From: H2-BAC3 sp045863035
Lineage (GTDB): Bacteria > Bacteroidota > Ignavibacteria > Ignavibacteriales > Ignavibacteriaceae
NCBI GenBank assembly: GCA_045863035.1
Contig: BTUV01000012.1
Location: 1-64,000 of the forward strand
Reading direction: 5' to 3'
Length of the DNA stretch: 64,000 nt
Made by a program: the position numbers and the translations under genes. Positions 1 to 6,926 of the stretch are shown here, piece by piece; position 1 is the stretch's first letter, and each line of letters starts with the position of its first letter. The notes below the pieces were generated by a model. The model had not been told where the DNA came from. It saw nothing but the letters and a program-made list of their open reading frames with translations, and searched no databases.

Positions 1-263
1 TTCCTTTTTCCAAATTGCATCGTCAGCGATAAGGGTCTGACTCAATATATTTTTTTCACAATTTATCACTAAAATTAGTATGACAAATTATGAAAAAATC
101 AGTGTTTTTAGATCGTATTCGTAGATTTTTACGATTTGGTCAGATTTTGGCAGAGGTCATGAGAAATAAAGTAATTCTTCTCAGGGATATGGGTTATTCG
201 GTGATGGACTGAAAGTTAAGGTTTTATTGAATATAAAAGAAGTGGACTAAGAACTAAAATTTC

Positions 264-1391
264 TCAGAAAGCTGTTATAAAATTCTTACCCGGCAGTTGT
301 TTTACTGCGCCTTTGAACTCTAACTGAAGCAGGTGTGTGAGTGCATCGTATGTGCTCATCCCTGATTCTTTGGCAATAAGATCAATGTGAACCGGATTTT
401 CCTTATTCAGCAGGGATATTATTTTTTCTTCGAATATGTTCAGATTAAAAATTTCAGGCGGGGGAGCAGCATCACGTTTTTCATTCGCTTCAATACGTAA
501 TTCCGAAAGCACATCATCAGCAGAGGTGACTAATTTTGCACCACTGTTTTGAATGAGATAATTTGGTCCTTCAGATTGTTTAACCCCGATATTCCCTGGT
601 ATCGCAAATACTTCTCTGCCGCTGTCAAGAGCGAGTTTTGCTGTATGTATTGCACCCCCCTCAATTCCTGATTCAACAACAATAGTGCCTAATGTCATTC
701 CGGCTATGATTCTGTTTCTGCGCGGAAAGTTAACCCCGTCTGGTTTTGTACCGGGCTCAAATTCAGAAATAAGCATACCATTTTTAGCGATCTCATAAGC
801 CAGGTCAGTATTCTCCGGCGGATAGATAACATCCACTCCGCTGCCAAGTATTGCGATTGTACGTGCACCGGCAGAGAGGGCACCCCTGTGAGCGATGGAA
901 TCTATACCCCGCGCCATCCCGCTGATTATTGTTACGTTTTTTTGCGCAAGAATAACTGACATCCGTTCCGCCTGATTTTTTCCGTATTGTGTGGGAGTCC
1001 GTGTACCCACAATTGCAACAGGATTTGTTTCCTGATTGAGGAGCACACCTTTATAATAAAGGATTACAGGAGGATCGCTGATATTTTTCAGGTTAAAAGA
1101 ATATTCCTCATCCCAGAGAGTGAGGATGCCAATATCCTTACGGCTGCATGAATTGAGTAGTTTCTCGGTAGTCTGTTTGAAAACATCAAAACTTTTTGCG
1201 GCGAGATTAATGCGTGACGCAAGCAGAGGTCCAATACCATCTGAAGCTGAGAGGGAGTTGACTGAAGAATCTAAGATCTGAGAAGGCGAGCGGAACTTAC
1301 TGACAAGGGATGCAATTTTTTTTGAGCCGATTCCCTCCACGGAAAGAAGAAGGCGCAGCGCTGAGAGTTCCCTGATATCCTGACCGAACAC
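264..1391 (-). CDS. dprA: DNA-processing protein DprA (Smf)
   Basis: DprA binds incoming single-stranded DNA during natural transformation and loads RecA in the cytoplasm. The 375-aa protein has an N-terminal helix-hairpin-helix-like region (about residues 10-65), a Rossmann-like DprA core with GTR (129-131), SGMARGID (157-164), GSGVDVIYP (183-191) and FPRRNRII (222-229), and a C-terminal winged-helix-like domain (about 315-375). The length is normal for the family. The start is GTG. It is the last gene of a three-gene minus-strand unit, 9 nt after the EutN-like gene. The family call is secure; competence in this organism is inferred only, since no other com genes are in the window. Confidence 0.96.
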   Translation of the reverse strand: MFGQDIRELSALRLLLSVEGIGSKKIASLVSKFRSPSQILDSSVNSLSASDGIGPLLASRINLAAKSFDVFKQTTEKLLNSCSRKDIGILTLWDEEYSFNLKNISDPPVILYYKGVLLNQETNPVAIVGTRTPTQYGKNQAERMSVILAQKNVTIISGMARGIDSIAHRGALSAGARTIAILGSGVDVIYPPENTDLAYEIAKNGMLISEFEPGTKPDGVNFPRRNRIIAGMTLGTIVVESGIEGGAIHTAKLALDSGREVFAIPGNIGVKQSEGPNYLIQNSGAKLVTSADDVLSELRIEANEKRDAAPPPEIFNLNIFEEKIISLLNKENPVHIDLIAKESGMSTYDALTHLLQLEFKGAVKQLPGKNFITAF

Positions 1392-1400
1392 TATAAACAG

Positions 1401-1676
1401 CTACCCCTTCACATCAACCGAATCAACAATTCCGACAATAATAGTATTTACCGGAGCTTTATTGTGACCTAAAATTTGTTGCACTGCATCACCCTCCTGA
1501 GTAATGAGCACTGTTTCACCTGTGCCTGCTCCTGTAAGGTCAATGGCAACAATTTCTGAAGCATTGAGAAATTCTCCCATGAGGCTGACCGGCTGCACAA
1601 TCAGAAGTTTATGACCAACCAGGTGGCTGTCTTTCTGCGTGGCAACGATATTCCCTTTAACTTTTGCCAGTATCAA
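1401..1676 (-). CDS. EutN/CcmL-family pentameric vertex-like protein
   Basis: Members of this family form pentamers that cap the vertices of bacterial microcompartments. The 91-aa product shows the family features in order: a start resembling ILAKVKGNIVAT, then HKLLIVQP, VAIDLTGAGTGETVLI and a closing VDSVDV strand. The TTG at 1676 is chosen because it aligns with the usual EutN beginning; it overlaps the preceding DUF3098 gene by 20 nt. A longer open frame back to 1790 would read through that gene and adds an unrelated hydrophobic stretch. No hexameric shell protein or compartment enzyme is in the window, so its role here is unknown. It may act alone or serve a shell locus elsewhere. Confidence 0.85.
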   Translation of the reverse strand: MILAKVKGNIVATQKDSHLVGHKLLIVQPVSLMGEFLNASEIVAIDLTGAGTGETVLITQEGDAVQQILGHNKAPVNTIIVGIVDSVDVKG

Positions 1677-1950
1677 CTTTAGACTCGTCTGACTTTGCAG
1701 AAACCTTGTCTCTGTATAAAATTGAAAGCGGTAAAAGAATGAGATAAGCAATGAAAAGAATAATCGGGGCGTAAACCAGACCGGTTGCATTATCCCATGG
1801 TCCGATGGACATCACATAAAACCCGACAATGATAAGCAGAACTGCGGCACCGAAGAAAAGATAATTCTTCTTAGTCCAGTAGATACTGAACGGTGACTGG
1901 ATAATGCGTTTAGCGGTTTTTATTGAAGTATTTTTTTTTGTTTTAGACAT
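1657..1950 (-). CDS. DUF3098-like small membrane protein
   Basis: A 97-aa inner-membrane protein with two predicted transmembrane segments (about residues 31-49 and 60-80), a basic N-terminus and a charged tail. The pattern NYLFFGAAVLL followed by GFYVMSIGPWDN resembles the DUF3098 family of Bacteroidota, whose function is unknown. The start ATG has a GGAG ribosome site a few bases upstream. It is the first gene of the unit leading to the EutN-like gene and dprA. Its leader contains a hairpin with a T tract only about 12 nt before the start region, so expression could depend on read-through of that terminator-like element. Confidence 0.8.
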   Translation of the reverse strand: MSKTKKNTSIKTAKRIIQSPFSIYWTKKNYLFFGAAVLLIIVGFYVMSIGPWDNATGLVYAPIILFIAYLILLPLSILYRDKVSAKSDESKVDTGKS

Positions 1951-1961
1951 TGTTGCTCCAT

Positions 1962-1999
1962 AAAAAAATAAAGCCCAGCGCTGGGGGATACACTGGGCT
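1962..1999 (-). terminator. Intrinsic terminator-like hairpin before DUF3098
   Basis: Minus-strand AGCCCAG (1999-1993) pairs perfectly with CTGGGCT (1978-1972) and is followed by TTATTTTTTT. The 12-nt palindrome CCCAGCGCTGGG (1974-1985) overlaps the distal arm and could form a competing hairpin, as expected for a switchable attenuator. Confidence 0.6.
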
Positions 2000-2047
2000 G
2001 TCTTTTACTAAGGTCCGTAGGCCAGGGGAGAAACCTACAGACAAGAC
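1962..2047 (-). ncRNA. Candidate small RNA or attenuator leader
   Basis: On the minus strand a well-formed promoter is followed by about 86 nt of non-coding sequence that folds compactly. An outer TGTCTT/AAGACA pairing encloses a 9-bp stem, GTCTGTAGG with CCTACGGAC (one G-U pair). An intrinsic terminator follows (AGCCCAG/CTGGGCT, then a T-rich tract). The end falls just upstream of the DUF3098 start. It may be a free small RNA or a 5' attenuator. Its size resembles the short Bacteroidota 6S-type RNAs, but I see no diagnostic match. The RNA ends are inferred, not observed. Confidence 0.5.
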
Positions 2048-2053
2048 ATCACA

Positions 2054-2082
2054 AATTTATAAAATTTCTGATGTTCTGTCAA
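2054..2082 (-). promoter_or_regulatory. Sigma-70-type promoter of the small RNA/DUF3098 unit
   Basis: Read on the minus strand, TTGACA (2082-2077) is followed by a 17-nt spacer and TAAATTTG (2059-2052). This satisfies both the classical -35/-10 pattern and the Bacteroidota TAnnTTTG -10 element. Transcription would start near 2047. Confidence 0.65.
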
Positions 2083-2096
2083 GCACTATTTTAAAA

Positions 2097-2345
2097 TTAT
2101 TTATTTATCTGGTAAACAATTTTTCTGATAGTGTCAAATTGCAGGTACGGATACTGTTCTCTGATATTGTCAATCGCATCGCCGGCGCTGATTTTATCAG
2201 CCCTCATCTGTCTGAATTTCTTCCTGATGTGATAATCTCTGACAGCTTTTTCATCAATGAGCTGATGCGAATTCAGCAAATCATAGATATCATCGCTTAT
2301 CAAATCAGAAAGAGGGTTTTCTATCTGTGCTTTTAGGGTGTTCAT
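2097..2345 (-). CDS. Small hypothetical helical protein
   Basis: I do not recognise this 82-aa protein. It is highly charged, predicted helical, without signal peptide or membrane segment. It has a basic stretch around residues 36-50 (YHIRKKFRQMR) followed by a second helical part ending in TIRKIVYQINK. The arrangement could suit a small DNA- or RNA-binding protein, but no motif proves it. The start is supported by an AAGGAAG ribosome site upstream of the ATG, and the opposite-strand frame over the same bases lacks comparable support. A perfect inverted repeat sits directly upstream. Confidence 0.55.
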   Translation of the reverse strand: MNTLKAQIENPLSDLISDDIYDLLNSHQLIDEKAVRDYHIRKKFRQMRADKISAGDAIDNIREQYPYLQFDTIRKIVYQINK

Positions 2346-2365
2346 GGTACACTTCCTTCGTTTTG

Positions 2366-2398
2366 TTGATACAGTTTTGACTTTTAAGAAAGTATCAA
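2366..2398. promoter_or_regulatory. Inverted repeat TTGATAC/GTATCAA upstream of the 82-aa gene
   Basis: Two perfect 7-bp arms (2366-2372 and 2392-2398) are separated by 19 nt, starting 21 nt upstream of the small gene's start codon. Arm spacing of about 26 bp centre to centre would suit a dimeric regulator contacting one DNA face. The function is inferred from position only. Confidence 0.3.
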
Positions 2399-2606
2399 AG
2401 AGACCTTATGTAACCTCCGTTTTTTATAATAATAAACATTAAAATAGTTACTTTTGTTCCGGAATTATAACTTTTTCCGGTAATTGTTTTGCTCTTTAGA
2501 ATTTAGATGCAACACACACAAAAGAGTTTCATCAGTCAAGCCAAATTTGTTGCCTGAATCACATTTTGACGGCACATCCAAGTACCATGAATTCTGAGCA
2601 ATCTTA

Positions 2607-2659
2607 TGCCAAATATAATTCATTTTGCTTTATTGGCAAATTATCTCTTTATTTGCCAA
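2607..2659 (+). promoter_or_regulatory. TTGGCAAA/TTTGCCAA dyad with an extra half-site
   Basis: A perfect 8-bp inverted repeat (2633-2640 and 2652-2659, 11-nt spacer) ends 29 nt before the methyltransferase start. A further TGCCAAA half-site lies at 2607-2613. Arm centres are 19 bp apart, near two helical turns. It looks like an operator, but no regulator is assigned. Confidence 0.4.
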
Positions 2660-2688
2660 AGATTTTACTTTTTAATGAATAGATTATA

Positions 2689-3510
2689 ATGACCTCAACC
2701 GAGTTTTTTGAGCTTTTTCTCAGAGAATTGCAAAGTTCCCCCAAATTAAGGGGTTATTACAAGTTTCTTGAAGACAAAAAATCCTTCGAGTTTCGCAAAT
2801 ACTACTTTCTGAAGCGTCTTCAGTTTGTTGAACGAAATATCCTCCAAAACCCTGGCTTTGTTTGGGACTGTGGGTGCGGATATGGCACACAGTGTTTATT
2901 TTTGGCAATGAATGGTATTCAATCATCAGGGTCAACACTGGAGTTTTATTACGATTCTATCAAAAAAAGGAAGGAATATTGGTCTCAGTTTGGGGAAGTG
3001 GGTCTTTTTAACGTTAATTATGAAAACATTTTTGAATCTCATCCGGCTCGTGAATCCGTTGACTATATTCTGGTTGGTGACACGTTGCACCACTTGGAGC
3101 CAATAAACGATGCAATACAGATATTTCATAAGACCCTGAAAACAGAAGGAAAAATTGTAGTAATCGAGGAAAACGGTAGTAATATTTTACAGCGGGTTAT
3201 TCTCTATCTAAGGCGTGGTAATAACAGAATCATTGAAATAGAAGATCAAAAGCTGGGAAAGAAAATTCTTGTAGGCAACGAGAATATCCGCAATATTTCA
3301 GAGTGGGAGAAGATTTTTAATGCTGATGGATTCTCAATTCTATCCGATAAAGTTGAGTATGTCAGGTTATTTACTCCTGCTTTTTACAATCTTTTTGGTG
3401 CTGAAAAGATAAAATCACTGGATTCACAATTATGGCGCTCTAACACCCTGCTACGGAAGTATTTCTATTTTGGCACAAGTTTTATCGTCAGGAAAACCGT
3501 TGCTTCCTGA
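2689..3510 (+). CDS. Class I SAM-dependent methyltransferase
   Basis: A 273-aa cytoplasmic protein with the Rossmann methyltransferase signature VWDCGCGYGT (about residues 58-67, SAM-binding motif I) and a later post-motif DYILVGDTLHHL region (about 125-136). The substrate cannot be read from sequence. Lying at the edge of the polysaccharide cluster, it may modify a sugar or lipid, but that is inference. No clear Shine-Dalgarno precedes the ATG; a TATAAT-like string touches the start, so the leader may be very short. Its 3' end overlaps the convergent methyltransferase by 23 nt. Confidence 0.85.
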   Translation: MTSTEFFELFLRELQSSPKLRGYYKFLEDKKSFEFRKYYFLKRLQFVERNILQNPGFVWDCGCGYGTQCLFLAMNGIQSSGSTLEFYYDSIKKRKEYWSQFGEVGLFNVNYENIFESHPARESVDYILVGDTLHHLEPINDAIQIFHKTLKTEGKIVVIEENGSNILQRVILYLRRGNNRIIEIEDQKLGKKILVGNENIRNISEWEKIFNADGFSILSDKVEYVRLFTPAFYNLFGAEKIKSLDSQLWRSNTLLRKYFYFGTSFIVRKTVAS

Positions 3511-4246
3511 CAGGTTCGCTTAGCTCCATCACCACAATCCACGCTTGATGTCTCAGAAAAGGGAAATTTTTAAACAGAACTCTGTCAATCCCCTCAGTTA
3601 CTTTGAGTAGCCCTCTGAAAAACGAGAACCGGGTAATGGGAATCAACAGTAAACTTACCAGGTGAAAATAATGTATTTCCACTTTTCTGAAATAGCCAGT
3701 AATTTGCTCGAGTTCATCTTTTCGGAGCGGATGTTCATCTTCTGTTCTAAGCCCTGGAGTAAGTTTTCTGAATAAGTTGATGAAAAAATTGTGCCCTAGT
3801 GGTTCAAAAAATACACATTTGCCGTCAGGTTTTAGTACTCGTGTGATTGCTGTAAATGCCTTGCTAATGTCCAAATGGTGGATGATTGCACTGCCAATTA
3901 TGGAGTCAAATCTGTTATCTCCTAAGTCAAAATCCTCAGCGTTTTCAACAAGAAATTCAATATCCAGCCCTCGTTTATTGGCTTTTTCCTGAGCTTGAGC
4001 AATAGCAACTTCTGATATGTCTATTCCTGTAACTTTTGCACCCTGTCCGGCAATTGTGAATGCCTGACTACCTGGACCGCATCCATATTCAAGTATTGAT
4101 TTGCCATTACACCCCTGGCTAATCAATTCAATGTATTTTTGAATGCTTGGCTGTATAATTGCATAAATACCATTTAGATTTGCCCGGCGACCATCTGAAA
4201 AGGCAGTATTGTGGAACTCTTTTTCTTTTTGAATTTTATCGTGCAT
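3488..4246 (-). CDS. Class I SAM-dependent methyltransferase
   Basis: A 252-aa methyltransferase with motif I ILEYGCGPGS (residues 51-60), acidic motif VTGIDISE and the SAIIHHLD post-motif typical of Methyltransf_11/25 proteins. The C-terminal third has a hydrophobic stretch (HLVSLLLIPITRF) that could touch the membrane, as in methyltransferases acting on quinones or lipid-linked substrates. The substrate is not determined. It is transcribed toward the preceding methyltransferase and shares its last 23 nt with it. It is the only gene of its unit. Confidence 0.87.
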   Translation of the reverse strand: MHDKIQKEKEFHNTAFSDGRRANLNGIYAIIQPSIQKYIELISQGCNGKSILEYGCGPGSQAFTIAGQGAKVTGIDISEVAIAQAQEKANKRGLDIEFLVENAEDFDLGDNRFDSIIGSAIIHHLDISKAFTAITRVLKPDGKCVFFEPLGHNFFINLFRKLTPGLRTEDEHPLRKDELEQITGYFRKVEIHYFHLVSLLLIPITRFSFFRGLLKVTEGIDRVLFKNFPFLRHQAWIVVMELSEPVRKQRFS

Positions 4247-4262
4247 TTAAGGATTTTCCGGC

Positions 4263-4302
4263 GGGGGTATTTCTTCCCCCTGAATGAATCAGGTTTTTTT
4301 TT
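4263..4302 (+). terminator. Tandem hairpins plus T tract ahead of the polysaccharide cluster
   Basis: GGGGG/CCCCC (4263-4267 with 4276-4280) is followed at once by CCTGA/TCAGG (4279-4283 with 4289-4293) and a run of nine T. It resembles an intrinsic terminator read on the plus strand. No plus-strand gene ends nearby, so it may insulate or attenuate transcription entering the wzz gene. Confidence 0.45.
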
Positions 4303-4359
4303 GAAAGATAACTCGTTAATTTACTGAATTATATTAATTTTTTTAGCATAGGTTAGCAT

Positions 4360-5580
4360 TTGGAGCTCGAACAAAGTAAAAAACCGGGTATTTTAGATTA
4401 CCTCAGTGTGATGTACAAGTGGAAAAATTTGATTCTGGCGGTGGTTATATTCGTAACAGCGATCTCAGTGATAGTATCTTATCTAATACCGGAAAAATTT
4501 AAGGCATCTACAGTGGTGGTAGTTCCTCAAGGGACTGAAATGGGACTTGGCGGACTTACCGGTTTGCTTGGAGGAAAATCATCTACAGCCGCTCTCGGGG
4601 CAAAACTTTTTGGTATCTCCTCCTCTTCAGAAGATATGCTCCTTGGTATTCTTAATTCCCGGACTTCACTGCTTCATACGATTGAAAAATTTAATCTTGC
4701 TGAGTATTATGATATTGATGACGGGAACACCGACAAAATTCTTAGAGCTTTCACAAAGGATATTGCTTTTGCTCCGAATGAGTGGGGGATGATTGAAATT
4801 GAAGTAATTAATGAAGATCCGGCACTGGCGGCCCGTATGGCTAACTACTTTGTAATATTGCTTGACAGTTTAAACCGGAAATTTAATGTTGAGCAGGCGA
4901 CCAATAACAGGAAGTTTATTGAGAAGAGGTATTTTCAGAATGTCCTTGACTTAAAAAATGCAGAGGATTCATTATTTGTTTTCCAAAAGAAGTACGGCGT
5001 TTTTGCCGTACCGGAACAGCTTGAAGCAGCAGTCAGAGCATCCGCTGAGCTTGAGTCTCAGGTTGTTAAGCAGGAAATTGCGCTTCTGATCATGCAGGAA
5101 CAGTTCGGAAAAACCTCACAGCAGGCAGCAATGATCGAAACAGAGCTTGAACTGCTGAAAAACAAAGTAAGTGAACTGAAACAATCTGACAAACTTTCCA
5201 ACCCGTCAAATGTGTTTTTACCATTCAAGGAGGTGCCCGCATTAACGCTTCAGTATTACCGTTACTTCCGTGAAATAGAGATACAGTCAAAAATTCTCGA
5301 AGTAGTGTTGCCATTGTATGAGCAGGCAAAGGTTGAAGAACAGAAAAGTTTGCCGACCGTAATGGTTATGGACCCGGCAGTACCGCCCAAACTTAAAGAC
5401 AGTCCGAAACGGATGTTCATTGTTCTTTTTGGATTTTTTATAAGTTTCTTTGCAATTTCTGTAGTAGTATTCACAAATGAATATTTTCTTAAAGCTGAAA
5501 ATCCTTCGAGCGCCTTGGAAGGCAAACTGAAGAGTTTAGCACTTTGGTGCAAAAGAATTTTCAGGATTTCTGACAACTAA
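4360..5580 (+). CDS. Polysaccharide chain-length determinant (Wzz family)
   Basis: A 406-aa inner-membrane co-polymerase with the classical layout: N-terminal transmembrane helix (about residues 25-45), a large periplasmic coiled-coil region with a GLGGLTGLLGG loop, and a C-terminal transmembrane helix (about 362-385) preceded by the proline-rich PAVPPKLKDSPKR motif. It would set O-antigen or capsule chain length together with the downstream polymerase. No tyrosine-kinase domain is attached. The start is TTG (MELEQSK), without a strong ribosome site. It is the first gene of the plus-strand cluster, and its stop shares one base with the next start. Confidence 0.88.
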   Translation: MELEQSKKPGILDYLSVMYKWKNLILAVVIFVTAISVIVSYLIPEKFKASTVVVVPQGTEMGLGGLTGLLGGKSSTAALGAKLFGISSSSEDMLLGILNSRTSLLHTIEKFNLAEYYDIDDGNTDKILRAFTKDIAFAPNEWGMIEIEVINEDPALAARMANYFVILLDSLNRKFNVEQATNNRKFIEKRYFQNVLDLKNAEDSLFVFQKKYGVFAVPEQLEAAVRASAELESQVVKQEIALLIMQEQFGKTSQQAAMIETELELLKNKVSELKQSDKLSNPSNVFLPFKEVPALTLQYYRYFREIEIQSKILEVVLPLYEQAKVEEQKSLPTVMVMDPAVPPKLKDSPKRMFIVLFGFFISFFAISVVVFTNEYFLKAENPSSALEGKLKSLALWCKRIFRISDN

Positions 5581-6923
5581 TGTATTTCGGACTTTTTTTG
5601 CTGGTATCATTACTGGCAATAGTTACGTCCCGTGCAGTGCTTGGCAAGTGGTTTAATCATATTTCTTTTTATTTCATCCTATGGGCAAGCATGGTTTCAT
5701 TTTATGAAATGAAACTAATGGCATATTTTGATTTATCTGACCGGTTCTGGCTTGCAGTGTTTGCCGGGTCACTTTCATTTCTCTTTGGCTCTTTATTATA
5801 TCCTGCCATTAAAAAAGCATCTGAAAAAAACCGACAAAACCGTCCGAAGGTTGATCCGTTATATAATCTCTTTTTTGAAAACGACTCCCTTCTCAATAAT
5901 ATCGTTCTCTGGTGCAGTATAATCGGTATTGTTTCAGCCATTCATCATTGGATGGTTCTGATAGATATGTTTGGTAGTTTTACTAAAGTACTCATAAATT
6001 ACAATGTAATCTACCGGCTGCGGGTTGAGAATAAAATTGAAGGACTTATCCCTTATGCTTTTGTGATGGCATTTGTTGGTGTTTTTTTTGCCGGGATAAA
6101 GGTTGCGAAAGAGGGGAAAGTAAGCATCCTTTCACTGAGTCCGTTTATTGGTGTAATCCTCCGTGAACTAGCAAATGTGGGCAGGGCCGGAATTCTTTTT
6201 GCATTCATGATGTTTATAAGTGTTATCTTTTTAAGCAGATATTCTATACAAAAAAACTCCGCTCAGGGTTCAAAGAGCTTTTTTAATAAAAGTTCGATAT
6301 TCCCCCTCTTAATTATTATTGGCTTAGTGATTGGATCCGCAGGGCTGGTGCGGACCTTCAGAGGTACATTTGAATCTTACAAAGCCGCGAGTTCATCGTT
6401 AAATAAAACATCTGGCGGGTTTTTTATCACCCCATCGCTTTATCTTTATATATCAAGTCATGCCGGAGTGTTTAGTAAGTATCTGGATAAGGATTATGAT
6501 AAGGATTTCCCCCCGGGTGAAACAACGTTCTTTTCCCTTTATAATATTCTAAGCAAGTTCGATCTGGTTAAAGCGCCGGAGATGTACGACAAAGGTTTCT
6601 TTATACCTATGTGGAGCAATACTTCAACGGTATATCGGTATCTTCATCAGGATTTCGGATTGCTTGGTTTATTTATACCGCCATTTCTAACAGGATTACT
6701 TGCATCATTTTTTTGGATAAGATTTTATGAGCGAGGTAGAATAACTGACCTGATGCTGCTAAGCTATATCTATATCGGAATAGGTATGAGTTTTATGATA
6801 TTGGTAACAAAAATTTCTATATGGCTCATTAGTCTCGTTGCAGTTTACTTAATTATAAAGACAGTTCAGCTTCACAAAGTTTATTCAGCACGGGTTTTCA
6901 CAACTCTAAAAAGCGGAACCTAA
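5580..6923 (+). CDS. O-antigen/repeat-unit polymerase (Wzy-like)
   Basis: A 447-aa polytopic membrane protein with roughly ten to twelve hydrophobic segments and a large hydrophilic loop in the second half (about residues 280-345), as in oligosaccharide repeat-unit polymerases. It would join lipid-linked repeat units in the periplasm. Wzy proteins diverge strongly, so the call rests on topology, length and its position between the Wzz-type regulator and the flippase. The ATG overlaps the upstream stop in a TAATG junction, implying translational coupling. Confidence 0.75.
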   Translation: MYFGLFLLVSLLAIVTSRAVLGKWFNHISFYFILWASMVSFYEMKLMAYFDLSDRFWLAVFAGSLSFLFGSLLYPAIKKASEKNRQNRPKVDPLYNLFFENDSLLNNIVLWCSIIGIVSAIHHWMVLIDMFGSFTKVLINYNVIYRLRVENKIEGLIPYAFVMAFVGVFFAGIKVAKEGKVSILSLSPFIGVILRELANVGRAGILFAFMMFISVIFLSRYSIQKNSAQGSKSFFNKSSIFPLLIIIGLVIGSAGLVRTFRGTFESYKAASSSLNKTSGGFFITPSLYLYISSHAGVFSKYLDKDYDKDFPPGETTFFSLYNILSKFDLVKAPEMYDKGFFIPMWSNTSTVYRYLHQDFGLLGLFIPPFLTGLLASFFWIRFYERGRITDLMLLSYIYIGIGMSFMILVTKISIWLISLVAVYLIIKTVQLHKVYSARVFTTLKSGT

Positions 6924-6926
6924 GTA

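Larger units (their letters stand above)
2346..2688. other. Divergent intergenic region, no gene seen
   Basis: This AT-rich stretch separates the minus-strand 82-aa gene from the plus-strand methyltransferase. I see no convincing coding frame or RNA gene. It holds the TTGATAC inverted repeat, a CCGGAA/TTCCGG repeat around 2460-2481, a TACTTTTG element at 2449-2456 that matches the -10 pattern but has no good -35 partner, and the TTGGCAAA dyad close to the methyltransferase start. Confidence 0.5.

Noticed and set aside
90..212. 40-codon plus-strand ORF near the window start
   Set aside because: No ribosome site, no recognisable motif and very short; the first 263 nt hold nothing I can support.
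1677..1790. N-terminal extension of the EutN-like gene up to an ATG at 1790
   Set aside because: It reads another frame of the DUF3098 gene and adds an unrelated hydrophobic segment; the family alignment begins at the TTG at 1676.
1950..2336. 128-codon plus-strand ORF opposite the small-RNA region and the 82-aa gene
   Set aside because: It runs antisense across a promoter, hairpins and a better-supported minus-strand gene, and has no family signal.
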